Part shown: in pieces, positions 45,116 to 54,058 of the stretch
Layout: the number at the start of each line of letters is the position of its first letter
Position numbering within the stretch: position 1 is the first letter of the stretch
From: Minwuia thermotolerans
GTDB lineage: Bacteria > Pseudomonadota > Alphaproteobacteria > Minwuiales > Minwuiaceae
Assembly (NCBI RefSeq): GCF_002924445.1
Contig: NZ_PIGG01000064.1
Location: 1-64,000 of the forward strand
Length of the DNA: 64,000 bases
Direction of reading: 5' to 3'
The notes under the pieces: model-generated
Databases searched by the model: none
Seen by the model: the letters and a program-made list of their open reading frames with translations, nothing else
What the model was told of the DNA's origin: nothing
Made by a program: the position numbers and the translations under genes

Positions 45116-45739
45116 TTGCCAGACGCTCCACAGCCGCGCCGCAGCCAGACCGAAAGGCGGGCCCAGTCGGACAGGAAGATGATCGCCGCGGCCCTCCGCC
45201 TGATCGCGCGGAATGGTTCGGCGGGCTGCAGCCTGGCGCAGATCGGCACGGAATCGGGCTACAGCCGCGGCCTGCCGGTGGCGCGCTTCGGCACCAAGCA
45301 GGCGTTGCTGGAGGCCGTGGTCGACACCTGCGACGCCTGGTTCCAGCACCGCCTGGCGAAGGCGCTGGGCGACAGACGCGGTCTTGACGCGCTGTTCGTC
45401 CGCATGGGCGCACACATGGCCGGCGCCCGCGACAGCGCGCCTGCGACCGTCGCCGTCTACCAGCTCTATGTGGAGTCCATGGGCTCCGCATCGGAACTGA
45501 AGCCGCGCATGCAGGCGCTGGGCGAAGGCTATCGGGAGGGCTTCCGCCGCCACCTGCAGGAGGCCCGGGAAATGGGCGAGCTGCGCGCAGACGTCGATAT
45601 CGACCGCTTCGCCACCATGATCCTGGGCGCGGTGCGCGGCGTCATCGTCCAGGCGCTGGTCGACGGCGGCAAGACCGACCTGGACAGCGCCCGCGACGAC
45701 CTCGTGGGCATGTTCCGGCAGGTTCTGGCCGCACATTGA
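45116..45739 (+). CDS. TetR/AcrR-family transcriptional regulator
   Basis: The 207-residue protein has a TetR N-terminal DNA-binding segment: DRKMIAAALRLIARNGSAGC, then SLAQIGTESGYSRGLPVARFG as the helix-turn-helix, and KQALLEAVVDTCDAWF. The rest is a helical ligand-binding domain. It begins with TTG at 45116, just after the palindromic operator. The following genes (biotin carrier onward) lie 48 bases downstream on the same strand and are its likely targets, in addition to itself. Confidence 0.82.
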   Translation: MPDAPQPRRSQTERRAQSDRKMIAAALRLIARNGSAGCSLAQIGTESGYSRGLPVARFGTKQALLEAVVDTCDAWFQHRLAKALGDRRGLDALFVRMGAHMAGARDSAPATVAVYQLYVESMGSASELKPRMQALGEGYREGFRRHLQEAREMGELRADVDIDRFATMILGAVRGVIVQALVDGGKTDLDSARDDLVGMFRQVLAAH

Positions 45740-45787
45740 TGGAATTTCGGGCGCCGCCGGGAGCAGCGCCAGGTTGGGAGAAGTTGC

Positions 45788-46000
45788 ATGGACGTCAAAT
45801 CGGAAATCGCCGGCAAGGTGTGGAAGATCGTGGCCGCCGTCGGCGATGCGGTGGAGGAGGACGAGGAAATCCTCATCCTTGAATCGATGAAGATGGAGAT
45901 CCCGGTCATGGCCCCCGCGGCGGGGCGCATCGCCGAGATTCTGGTCGAGGAGGCGGAAAGCGTCCAGGAAGGCCAGATCGTGGTGCGGCTGGAGAGCTGA
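45788..46000 (+). CDS. Stand-alone biotinyl carrier protein
   Basis: At 70 residues this is little more than a biotinyl domain: two sheets flanking the biotinylation site LESMKMEIPV with Lys35 as the acceptor. It lacks the long N-terminal part of BCCP from fatty-acid synthesis. It lies immediately (7 bases) before a carboxyltransferase gene, so it likely belongs to the acyl-CoA carboxylase encoded there. No biotin carboxylase gene is in the window. Confidence 0.85.
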   Translation: MDVKSEIAGKVWKIVAAVGDAVEEDEEILILESMKMEIPVMAPAAGRIAEILVEEAESVQEGQIVVRLES

Positions 46001-46007
46001 GGTCATC

Positions 46008-47570
46008 ATGTCCAATCCGATGCCGAACAGGAGCGGGGCCGAGGCGGAAGCGGCGATTGCGGCGGCGCGCGACGCGCTGAGCGACGAAAGCCGCCCCCGG
46101 GCGGTCGAGCGCATGCTTCGCCGCGCGGAAATGACCGCGCGCCAGCGCATCGCCTGTCTCGTCGACGAAGGCAGTTTCCGGGAGATCGGCGGCCTGGTCT
46201 GCGACGATGGCGGAGACCGCGACTCGCGGCCTGCGGACGGCGTGGTCACCGGCGGCGCGCGGATCGACGGCCGCCCGGTGGTGATCGCCGCGCAGGATTT
46301 CACCGTGCACGGCGGCAGCAGCGGCAAGCTGGGTAGCGCCAAGCTGCGCCGCGCGGTCGAGCAGGCGATCCGCGAAGGCTGCCCGATGATCTTCCTGCTG
46401 GATGGCGGCGGTCACCGCATCCAGGACGGCCAGGATTCGCGGCACTTCGCAAACGGTTCGCCCATGTTCCACAATCTTGCCCGCATCTCCGGCTGGGTGC
46501 CGGTGGTCTCGGCGATGATGGGCGCGGGCTTCGCCGGTCCGACCAACTACGCCGGCATGTCGGATTTCGTCGTCATGGTGCGCGGTCAGGCCTGCATGGG
46601 CCTCGCCGGGCCGGCGCTGGTCAAGGCGGGCACGGGCGAGGATATCGACATCCAGTCGCTGGGCGGCGCGGAGGTTCAGGTCGACCGGCACGGGCTGGCC
46701 GATCTGGGTGTGGAGACGGAAGCCGAGGCGCTGGACGCGGTGAAGCGCTATCTGTCCTACCTGCCGTCCAACGCGCGGATGACGCCGCCCGAAACCGGGG
46801 GCGGCGAGAGCGGCGAGCAGGACAAGCTGGCGGCCATGGTGCCGGCCGACACCCGCAAGGCCTATGACGTCCGCCGGGTGATCCGGGGTTTCGCCGACAC
46901 GGGCAGTGTCTTCGAGATCAAGCCCACCTATGCGAAGAACGCCATCACTGCCTTCGCCCGGCTGGAGGGCCGGCCGGTCGGCGTCATCGCCAATCAGCCG
47001 ATGCATCTGGGCGGCATGCTGACCTCGCCGGCCTGCGAGAAGATCTCGCACTTCGTCGCCATCTGCGACGCCTTCGGCCTGCCGCTGGTCTACCTCATCG
47101 ACGTGCCGGGATTTTCCATCGGTTCGTCCGCCGAGCGTTCGCAGCTGGGCCGGCGCAGCGCGCGGATGATCTACGAACTGGGTCACGCCACGGTGCCGCG
47201 TGTCTCCATCGTCCTGCGCAAGGGCTACGGCCTGGGCTACATCGCCATGTGCGGCGGGCGCAGCTTCGATGCCGACGCGGCGCTGGCCTGGCCGACCTCG
47301 GAGATCTGCGCCATGTCGCTGGAGGGCGCGGCCAATGTCGCTTACCGCAAGCAGATCGAGCAGGCCGACGATCCGGATGCGAAGCGCCAGGAACTGATCG
47401 CGGAGATGCGCGCGCAGGTCAGCCCGCTGCGCGGGGCCGAGGGTTTCGGCATCGACGACATCGTGGCGCCGGAAGATACCCGCCGGCGTCTGGTGGAGGT
47501 CCTGGCACGCGCGCCGCGCCGCCGGGAGAACAACGTGCCGCCGAAGGTGAGATCGATCTCGCCGATCTGA
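46008..47570 (+). CDS. Acyl-CoA carboxylase carboxyltransferase subunit (first copy)
   Basis: The 520-residue protein is a full-length PccB/MccB-type carboxyltransferase with N- and C-terminal crotonase-like halves. Recognisable blocks are VVIAAQDFTVHGGSSGKLGS near residues 90-110, LDGGGHRIQDGQ, and RKGYGLGYIAMCGGRSFDADAA-type sequence near 405-425. It works with a biotinyl carrier and should transfer CO2 to, or from, an acyl-CoA. The partner substrate is unknown; compare the second copy downstream. Confidence 0.85.
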   Translation: MSNPMPNRSGAEAEAAIAAARDALSDESRPRAVERMLRRAEMTARQRIACLVDEGSFREIGGLVCDDGGDRDSRPADGVVTGGARIDGRPVVIAAQDFTVHGGSSGKLGSAKLRRAVEQAIREGCPMIFLLDGGGHRIQDGQDSRHFANGSPMFHNLARISGWVPVVSAMMGAGFAGPTNYAGMSDFVVMVRGQACMGLAGPALVKAGTGEDIDIQSLGGAEVQVDRHGLADLGVETEAEALDAVKRYLSYLPSNARMTPPETGGGESGEQDKLAAMVPADTRKAYDVRRVIRGFADTGSVFEIKPTYAKNAITAFARLEGRPVGVIANQPMHLGGMLTSPACEKISHFVAICDAFGLPLVYLIDVPGFSIGSSAERSQLGRRSARMIYELGHATVPRVSIVLRKGYGLGYIAMCGGRSFDADAALAWPTSEICAMSLEGAANVAYRKQIEQADDPDAKRQELIAEMRAQVSPLRGAEGFGIDDIVAPEDTRRRLVEVLARAPRRRENNVPPKVRSISPI

Positions 47571-47658
47571 GTTCCGCTGGGGAGCGGAGAGGCCCGGTGG
47601 GCGGTCGGCGCAAGGGGAGGCGCCGGCCGACAAGGGAACGACAATGGGGAGGAGCGAC

Positions 47659-49293
47659 GTGAACCAGCAGGTCAGCGAAGCGGGCGAGTTCAGCGACCCG
47701 CGCATCCCGAACCGCGACCGCTGCGTGCTGCGCCATATCCTGGATCGGCATGCCGAGGCGACGCCGGATGCGCCCTTCGCCTGGTTCGAGGGCGGCGAAT
47801 TGTGGGATTATGCCCGAATGCGGTCCGAAGCCGCCCGTACCGGCGCCGGGCTGCAGAAGATCGGCGTCGCGCGCGACGACCGTGTGCTGGTCTGGCTGCC
47901 CAACGGGCCGCTGATGCTGCGCTGCTGGTTCGGCATCAACTACGTCGGTGCGGCCTATGTCCCCATCAACACCGCCTATCGCGGCGGCCTGCTGGAACAT
48001 GTCGTCCGCAATTCGGACGCGAAGCTGATGATCGTGCACGCCGACCTGGTCGAGCGGCTGTCCGAGATCGACCTGGCGAAACTGGAACGGCTGATCGTCG
48101 TCGGCGGGGAGACGGATTTCGACCGCCTGCCGGTGGAACCGGAGGATGCGCTGGGCGCGCCCGGCGACGAGCCGGCGCCGCTGGAGCGGCCGATCGATCC
48201 CTGGGACCTGCAGTCGATCATCTACACGTCCGGCACGACGGGACCGTCCAAGGGTGTGCTGTCGTCGTACCTGCACCTTTTCACCATGGCGACGAGCGCC
48301 CGGCCGATGCTGGACCACACGGACCGGCGGCTGATCAACCTGCCGCTGTTTCATGCCGGCGGCACGGGCAACAGCTATGGCATGCTGGCCAAGGGCGGCT
48401 CCATCGCGCTGGTCGACAGCTTCAAGACGGACACGTTCTGGGACACGGTGCGCGAATCCGGCTCCACCTGCGTGACCCTGCTCGGCGCGATGACGCCCTT
48501 CCTGATGAAGGCGGACCCCAGCCCACGCGACCATGACCACCCGCTGCGCACCGTCTTCATGGTGCCCCTGTCGGAGGACGTCACGGCCTTCACGCAGCGC
48601 TTCGGACTGGACGTCTACACCACCTTCAACATGACCGAGATCTCGTGCCAGCTGATGTCGGAGCGGAACCCGCAGAAGGTCGGTTCCTGCGGCAAGGTCC
48701 GGCCCGGCGCCGAGGTCCGGCTGGTCGACGCGAATGACTGCGAGGTGCCGGTCGGCGAGATCGGCGAGATGATCGTCCGCGAGGAACGCCCCTGGGGCCT
48801 CAACCACGGCTACAACAACAATCCGGAAGCCACGGCGAAAGCCTGGCGCAACGGCTGGTTCCATACCGGCGACATGTTCCGCAAGGACGCCGACGGAACC
48901 TTCTATTTCCTGGACCGGGCCAAGGACGCGATCCGCCGCCGCGGCGAGAACATCTCGTCGTTCGAGGTGGAGAACGAGGTCAACGCGCACCCGGATGTGC
49001 GGGAGAGCGCCGCGGTGGCCGTGCCCAGCGAGTTCTCGGAGGACGAAGTGCTCGTCGTCGTCGCGCCCGTGCCGGGGCGGTCGGTGGACCCGGCGGCGCT
49101 GCTGGAGTTCCTCCAGCCCCGCATGGCGCACTTCATGATCCCGCGCTTCATCCGGGTCATGGACGACCTGCCCAAGACGCCGACGCAGAAGGTGCAGAAG
49201 CATCTGCTGCGTGCAGAAGGCGTGACGGAAGACACCTGGGACCGCGAGGCGGCGGGCGTGAAGATCCGCCGCGACCGCATCGGCGCGGCCTGA
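47659..49293 (+). CDS. Acyl-CoA synthetase / AMP-dependent CoA ligase
   Basis: The enzyme of 544 residues activates an acid as acyl-AMP then acyl-CoA. AMP-binding signature YTSGTTGPSKGV lies near residues 190-202, followed by TTFNMTEISCQLMSE and the C-terminal hinge FYFLDRAKDAIRRRGENISS with the PTQKVQKHLL lysine near the end. I choose the GTG at 47659 because GGGGAGGAG lies six bases upstream; an ATG five codons earlier overlaps that ribosome site. Its place between carboxyltransferases and next to a TRAP transporter suggests it activates the imported acid. Confidence 0.87.
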   Translation: MNQQVSEAGEFSDPRIPNRDRCVLRHILDRHAEATPDAPFAWFEGGELWDYARMRSEAARTGAGLQKIGVARDDRVLVWLPNGPLMLRCWFGINYVGAAYVPINTAYRGGLLEHVVRNSDAKLMIVHADLVERLSEIDLAKLERLIVVGGETDFDRLPVEPEDALGAPGDEPAPLERPIDPWDLQSIIYTSGTTGPSKGVLSSYLHLFTMATSARPMLDHTDRRLINLPLFHAGGTGNSYGMLAKGGSIALVDSFKTDTFWDTVRESGSTCVTLLGAMTPFLMKADPSPRDHDHPLRTVFMVPLSEDVTAFTQRFGLDVYTTFNMTEISCQLMSERNPQKVGSCGKVRPGAEVRLVDANDCEVPVGEIGEMIVREERPWGLNHGYNNNPEATAKAWRNGWFHTGDMFRKDADGTFYFLDRAKDAIRRRGENISSFEVENEVNAHPDVRESAAVAVPSEFSEDEVLVVVAPVPGRSVDPAALLEFLQPRMAHFMIPRFIRVMDDLPKTPTQKVQKHLLRAEGVTEDTWDREAAGVKIRRDRIGAA

Positions 49294-49318
49294 AGCCGAA
49301 GGAGCGGAACCGAACACG

Positions 49319-50857
49319 ATGAACCGACACGAACCCATGCCCGGCGAGACCGGCGAGATCCGCGAGGCGCTGCGCCAGATCCTGGAGGCGCGCCAGGCGA
49401 CGCGCGACGAGGCGCGGACGGCCGCCGTCGACAAGCAGCACGCCCGCGGGCGCTGGACGGCGCGGGAGGGCATCGCCGGCATGCTGGACCCGGACAGCCT
49501 GGTCGAGTACGGCGCGCTGGCGAAGCCCGCGACCGAGGGCATGTCCGGCGCGGCCGACGGGCTGGTGACGGGGACCGGTACGGTCGACGGCCGGCCGGTC
49601 GTCATGGTCGCCTATGACTATACCGTCTACGCGGGGACCCAGAGCGCGGTGAACCACACGAAAATCAGCCGGATGTTCGAGTTTGCCGAGAAGCAGCGCC
49701 TGCCGGTGATCTGCTGGCTGGACGGCGGCGGCGCGCGGCCGCACGACATGTTCGTGCCGAACCGGCTCGGCTCGCCGACCTTCGTGACCTTCTCCCGGCT
49801 TTCGGGGCAGGCGCCGACCGTCGGCATCGTGCCCGGCCGCGCCTTCGCCGGTCACGCCAACCTGGCCGGGCTCTGCGATGTCGCCATCGCGACGAAGAAC
49901 GCCTCCATGGGCATGGCGGGGCCGCCGCTGGTGGAAGCGGCGCTGGGCGTGAAGCTGACGCCCGAGGAGATCGGACCGGCCGAAGTGCACTACAAGTCCG
50001 GCGCGATCGACCTGCTCGCCGAAGACGAGCGGGAAGCCTGCGCGCTGGCGAAGAAGTATCTCTCCTTCTTCAGCGGCCCGCAGGAGACCGTTCCGGCCCA
50101 GGACCAGACGAAGCTGCGCGAATTGGTGCCGGAAAGCCCGCGCCGCGCCTATGACGTGCGCAAGGTCATCGAGGTCATGGCCGACGGCGATCAGATGCTG
50201 GAGCTGAAGCCCGCCTATGGCCGCGCCATGGTCACGGCGCTGACCCGGATGGGCGGGCAGACGGTCGGCGTCATCGCCAACCAGCCGATGTTCATGGCCG
50301 GCGCGATGGATGGCCCGGCCTGCGAGAAGGCGGCGCGCTTCGTCCAGATCTGCGACGCCTACGACATCCCGATCCTGCTGCTCTGCGACACGCCGGGCCT
50401 GATGGTCGGCCCGGAGATCGAGCAGACCTGTCTGGTCCGCCGCAGCGCACGATTGCTCTCGGCGCTCGCCAACGCCACCGTGCCGCTGATGACGGTCGTG
50501 CTGCGCAAGGCCTACGGGCTGGGCTACTACATCATGGGCTCGCGCCCGCTGATGCCGGCAATCCTGCTGGCCTGGCCGACCGCCGAATTCGGCGGCATGG
50601 GGCTGGAAGGCGCGGCCAGCATCATCTTCCAGAAGGAACTGGCGGCCATCGAGGATCCGGCCGCCCGCGCCCAGGCGCACCGCGACTACACCGACGAACT
50701 CAAGGCCTACAACACTTCGCTGCGCGTCGGTGAACGCTTCGGCTTCGATGATGTCATCGATCCGGCGGAGACGCGCGACATCCTGATCCGCACCCTTGGC
50801 ACCTTTCCGCGCCCGCCCGAGCGCACCACAAGGAAGCGGAGCATCGAGCCGTTCTGA
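49319..50857 (+). CDS. Acyl-CoA carboxylase carboxyltransferase subunit (second copy)
   Basis: This 512-residue paralogue of the first copy has GRWTAREGIAGMLDPDSLVEYG at the start of the carboxyltransferase fold, CWLDGGGARPHDMFV, and RKAYGLGYYIMGSRPLMPA-type sequence near residue 400. The two copies share overall design but little identity, so they may act on different acyl-CoA substrates or form a heteromer. It lies 25 bases after the CoA ligase gene. Confidence 0.85.
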   Translation: MNRHEPMPGETGEIREALRQILEARQATRDEARTAAVDKQHARGRWTAREGIAGMLDPDSLVEYGALAKPATEGMSGAADGLVTGTGTVDGRPVVMVAYDYTVYAGTQSAVNHTKISRMFEFAEKQRLPVICWLDGGGARPHDMFVPNRLGSPTFVTFSRLSGQAPTVGIVPGRAFAGHANLAGLCDVAIATKNASMGMAGPPLVEAALGVKLTPEEIGPAEVHYKSGAIDLLAEDEREACALAKKYLSFFSGPQETVPAQDQTKLRELVPESPRRAYDVRKVIEVMADGDQMLELKPAYGRAMVTALTRMGGQTVGVIANQPMFMAGAMDGPACEKAARFVQICDAYDIPILLLCDTPGLMVGPEIEQTCLVRRSARLLSALANATVPLMTVVLRKAYGLGYYIMGSRPLMPAILLAWPTAEFGGMGLEGAASIIFQKELAAIEDPAARAQAHRDYTDELKAYNTSLRVGERFGFDDVIDPAETRDILIRTLGTFPRPPERTTRKRSIEPF

Positions 50858-50921
50858 ACCGGGCAAACAAGACCCCGGGGCGAGAAGTCCCGGGCCAATC
50901 CTGAGACAGGGGAGAAAACCG

Positions 50922-52055
50922 ATGACCTACATGAAACATCTGACGGCGATCGCTCTCGCCGCCGGCATGGCCGCCGGCGTCGCGGGTGGCGCGGCGGCGA
51001 AGGAGCTGAAGGCCTCCGTTCATCTGCCGCCCAAGAACAACACCGTCGCCGACGGCTGGGAGCCCTTCGCCGAAGGCGTGAAGGAACGGACCGACGGCGA
51101 AGTGACCGTGAAGCTGTTCCTCGGCGGTTCGCTGCTGGGGCCGAAGGCGGCCTCCGAAGGTATCCGCGACGGCATGGTCGATCTGGGCTACGTCATCGTC
51201 GGCTACCACCCGGCCGAGTTCCCGCACACGGCCTTCATCAACGACATGGCCGCGATCGGCACCAACGCGCTGATCGTCACTGCGGCGACGACCGAACTGA
51301 TCCTGACCCAGTGCGAGCCCTGCCGCGAGGAGTACAAGCAGCGCGGCAACGTCTACACCGGCACCTACGCGGTGCCGCCGATGGTGATCATGTCGTCGAA
51401 GATGATCGACAGCCCCGAAGACATCAAAGGCCTGAAGATCCGCTCGGCCGGCGCAGCCTGGGACAACTTCGTCAAGGCCGTCGGCGCGACGCCGGTCAAC
51501 GTGCCCTCGTCGGAGCAGTACGAGGCCCAGAGCCGCGGCGTCGTCGACGCCTCCTTCCACGTGGCCGCCTCGCTCAAGACCTACGGCCTGTGGGACATGA
51601 CCAAGGACGTGCTGCTGGTAAACGTCGGCGCCTACCGCGCGATCAATACCTTCGCGTTCAATCCCGATACCTGGGCCGGGCTCACGGACGAGCAGCGGCG
51701 CATCATGCTGGAAGAAGCCTCCGACGCCAATTTCGGCATCGCAGCCGGCTACATGGCCACGGACCGGGAAGCGCTGGAGGAGAGCAAGGCCAAGGGCATC
51801 CGCGTGCAGGAGATCTCCGACGAATTCAAGGCGATCCGCGATGAGTACGTCGCCGCGGAGAAGGCCGGCCTCGTCGAGAAGGGCAAGGGAACCCGTGGTA
51901 TCGAGAATCCCGAGCCGCTGATCGAGAAGATGAGCGCGCTCGTCGACAAGTGGACGCAGATCTACGAAGAGGTCGACGGCGATGTCGATGCGCTGCGCGA
52001 GCGCTTCAAGACCGACGTGATCTCGAAGGTCGACGTCTCGACCTACGGCATGTAG
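50922..52055 (+). CDS. dctP: TRAP transporter solute-binding protein (DctP family)
   Basis: The 377-residue protein has a Sec signal peptide ending at about Ala27 (GVAGGAAAKE), then a DctP domain. Family markers are EGIRDGMVDLGYV near residues 82-94, SPEDIKGLKIRSAGA near 166-180 (the conserved Arg that pairs with the substrate carboxylate is in LKIRS) and TFAFNPDTWAGL near 245. It captures an organic acid in the periplasm for the two membrane subunits that follow. Confidence 0.9.
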   Translation: MTYMKHLTAIALAAGMAAGVAGGAAAKELKASVHLPPKNNTVADGWEPFAEGVKERTDGEVTVKLFLGGSLLGPKAASEGIRDGMVDLGYVIVGYHPAEFPHTAFINDMAAIGTNALIVTAATTELILTQCEPCREEYKQRGNVYTGTYAVPPMVIMSSKMIDSPEDIKGLKIRSAGAAWDNFVKAVGATPVNVPSSEQYEAQSRGVVDASFHVAASLKTYGLWDMTKDVLLVNVGAYRAINTFAFNPDTWAGLTDEQRRIMLEEASDANFGIAAGYMATDREALEESKAKGIRVQEISDEFKAIRDEYVAAEKAGLVEKGKGTRGIENPEPLIEKMSALVDKWTQIYEEVDGDVDALRERFKTDVISKVDVSTYGM

Positions 52056-52146
52056 GCGGACCGGCTGCGGCCGGACCGGCGATGACGACGGGGCGGGGCG
52101 CCATCCGGGCGGCCCGCCCTGCCGCCGTACAGGGGAGGAGAACGCA

Positions 52147-52674
52147 ATGATCGAGAGGACGCTCAGAATCCTGGCCAGGGTCTTCGGCTGGATCGGCATG
52201 CTCGGCATGTTCGCCATGCTGCTTCACGTCAGTATCGATGTGGCCGGCAAATGGCTTTTCGGCCTGCCTCTGCCCGTGACCATCGAAATGACCTCGCACT
52301 ACTACATGGTGGCGGTGGTGTTTTTTCCGCTGGCGGCGGTCGAGTTTCGCAACGGCCACATCACGGTGGAGATCGTCTCGCAGTATCTGGCGCCAAGGAT
52401 TCGCCGGACCCTGATCGGCTTGGTCTCCCTGCTGGGGGTTGTCTACTTCTCCATCCTGACTGCGCGCACCTGGCACGACGCGGTCAACAAGTATGAGATC
52501 GGCGAGTATCTCTACGGCACCGTGCCGCTGGAGATCTGGCAGACCCGCTTCTTCGTGCCGCTCGGTTGCGGCCTCCTCACTCTCGTACTTCTCTGGAAAG
52601 CCATCATGATGTTCCGCGGCGAGGAGCGCCTGATCCAGGAAGGCAATGAATCAGTCGAACTGGACGAAGCCTGA
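52147..52674 (+). CDS. dctQ: TRAP transporter small membrane subunit (DctQ family)
   Basis: The 175-residue protein has four membrane helices at about 12-36, 52-74, 92-113 and 132-153, with the DctQ block FPLAAVEFRNGHITVEIV. Its stop codon shares a base with the ATG of dctM. It forms the membrane complex with DctM. Confidence 0.88.
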   Translation: MIERTLRILARVFGWIGMLGMFAMLLHVSIDVAGKWLFGLPLPVTIEMTSHYYMVAVVFFPLAAVEFRNGHITVEIVSQYLAPRIRRTLIGLVSLLGVVYFSILTARTWHDAVNKYEIGEYLYGTVPLEIWQTRFFVPLGCGLLTLVLLWKAIMMFRGEERLIQEGNESVELDEA

Positions 52675-53981
52675 TGTCCGACCTTCAGATCGGCGGGCTC
52701 GGCCTCGTCATCCTCATCATGCTGCTGCTCGCCCGGGTGCCCGTCGGCATTGCGCTGGGCGGCGTCTCCCTCGTCGGCATCTACACCCTTCTGGGCCTGA
52801 AACCGACGCTGGGCATCGTCACAGCGGTGCCCTACGAACTGGTGGCGCACTGGACGCTGAGTTCGGTGCCGATGTTCCTGCTCATGGGCTATGTCTGCTA
52901 CCATGCAAATCTGACGGAATCGCTTTTCCGGCTGGCGCGTTACTGGCTGTCCGCCCTGCCGGGCGGCCTCGCCATCGCCTCCGTGGGCGGCGCCGCCGGC
53001 TTCTCGGCGGTGACCGGCTCCTCGGTCGCCTGCGCCGCCGCCATGGGCCGTATCGCCGTGCCCGAGATGCTCAAGGCAAGGTACGACAAGGGGCTGGCCG
53101 CCGGCTCCGTCGCCGCCGCCGGCACCATCGGCTCGCTGATACCGCCCAGCATTCTGCTGCTGATCTTCGGTATCTTTGCCGAGGTGCCCATCGGCAAGCT
53201 GTTCGTGGGCGGCTTCCTGCCGGGCATACTCACCGCGTTCATGTTCGCGCTGATGATCTATCTCCGTGTGAAGGCGACGCCATCGCTCGCGCCTTCCGTC
53301 CACGAGCAGATTTCCTGGCGCGATCGCTTCTACGCCTTCTACGATACCTGGCCGGTGATCCTGCTGGTGATCGGCGTCTTCGGCGGCCTGTTCGGCGGCG
53401 TCTTCACACCGACCGAGGCGGGCGCGATCGGCGCGGCGCTGTCTATCGTGATCGCCTTCCTCAAGCGGTCGCTCAACTGGGCCCGGCTGCGCGACGCCAC
53501 GATGGAGGCCATGCAGTCGACGGCGGCCATCTTCATCATCGCCATCGGCGCCAACCTGCTGACGCGCTTCCTCGCCTTCGCGGGAGTCTCCGACTTCCTG
53601 GCGGACGTGGTGCTGGCGGAGGGCATCAGCGAGATCGCGCTGATCCTCGGCATCTCGGTGGTCTATCTCGCGCTCGGCATGTTCCTCGACCCGCTGGGCA
53701 TCATGCTGCTGACGCTGCCGATCTTCCTGCCGGTGGTGGAATCGCTTCGCATCGACCTGATCTGGTTCGGCATCCTGATCGTCAAGTATCTCGAAATCGG
53801 CCTGATCACGCCGCCCGTCGGTCTGAACGTCTTCGTCATCAAGGGGATCGTCGGCGACGCCATCAAGACGGAAGTGATCTTCAAGGGCATCCTCTGGTTC
53901 GTGGTCGCGGACCTGATCACGCTCGGGCTGCTGATCGGGTTTCCGCAGATCACGCTCTTCCTGCCGGAGCTCCTCTACTGA
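52674..53981 (+). CDS. dctM: TRAP transporter large membrane subunit (DctM family)
   Basis: The 435-residue sodium-coupled carrier has about 12 helices plus re-entrant loops. Family features are GFSAVTGSSVACAAAMG near 106-122, GTIGSLIPPSILLLIFG near 148-164 and GLITPPVGLNVFVIKGI near 378-394. It imports the organic acid delivered by DctP. The context (CoA ligase, carboxyltransferases, indolepyruvate oxidoreductase) suggests an aromatic or branched-chain carboxylate. Confidence 0.92.
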   Translation: MSDLQIGGLGLVILIMLLLARVPVGIALGGVSLVGIYTLLGLKPTLGIVTAVPYELVAHWTLSSVPMFLLMGYVCYHANLTESLFRLARYWLSALPGGLAIASVGGAAGFSAVTGSSVACAAAMGRIAVPEMLKARYDKGLAAGSVAAAGTIGSLIPPSILLLIFGIFAEVPIGKLFVGGFLPGILTAFMFALMIYLRVKATPSLAPSVHEQISWRDRFYAFYDTWPVILLVIGVFGGLFGGVFTPTEAGAIGAALSIVIAFLKRSLNWARLRDATMEAMQSTAAIFIIAIGANLLTRFLAFAGVSDFLADVVLAEGISEIALILGISVVYLALGMFLDPLGIMLLTLPIFLPVVESLRIDLIWFGILIVKYLEIGLITPPVGLNVFVIKGIVGDAIKTEVIFKGILWFVVADLITLGLLIGFPQITLFLPELLY

Positions 53982-53997
53982 GGCATTGCTGACACGC

Positions 53998-54013
53998 TTC
54001 GCCAAACGGCGAA
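53998..54013. terminator. Short hairpin between dctM and the indolepyruvate oxidoreductase gene
   Basis: TTCGCC-AAAC-GGCGAA is a perfect 6-bp stem with a 4-base loop, 17 bases after the dctM stop. No T-run follows, so it may be an attenuating or mRNA-stability hairpin instead of a terminator. Confidence 0.3.
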
Positions 54014-54058
54014 CCACGGTCTAGTATGTCGCAGCCAATCTTGGGGAGGTCGGGGATC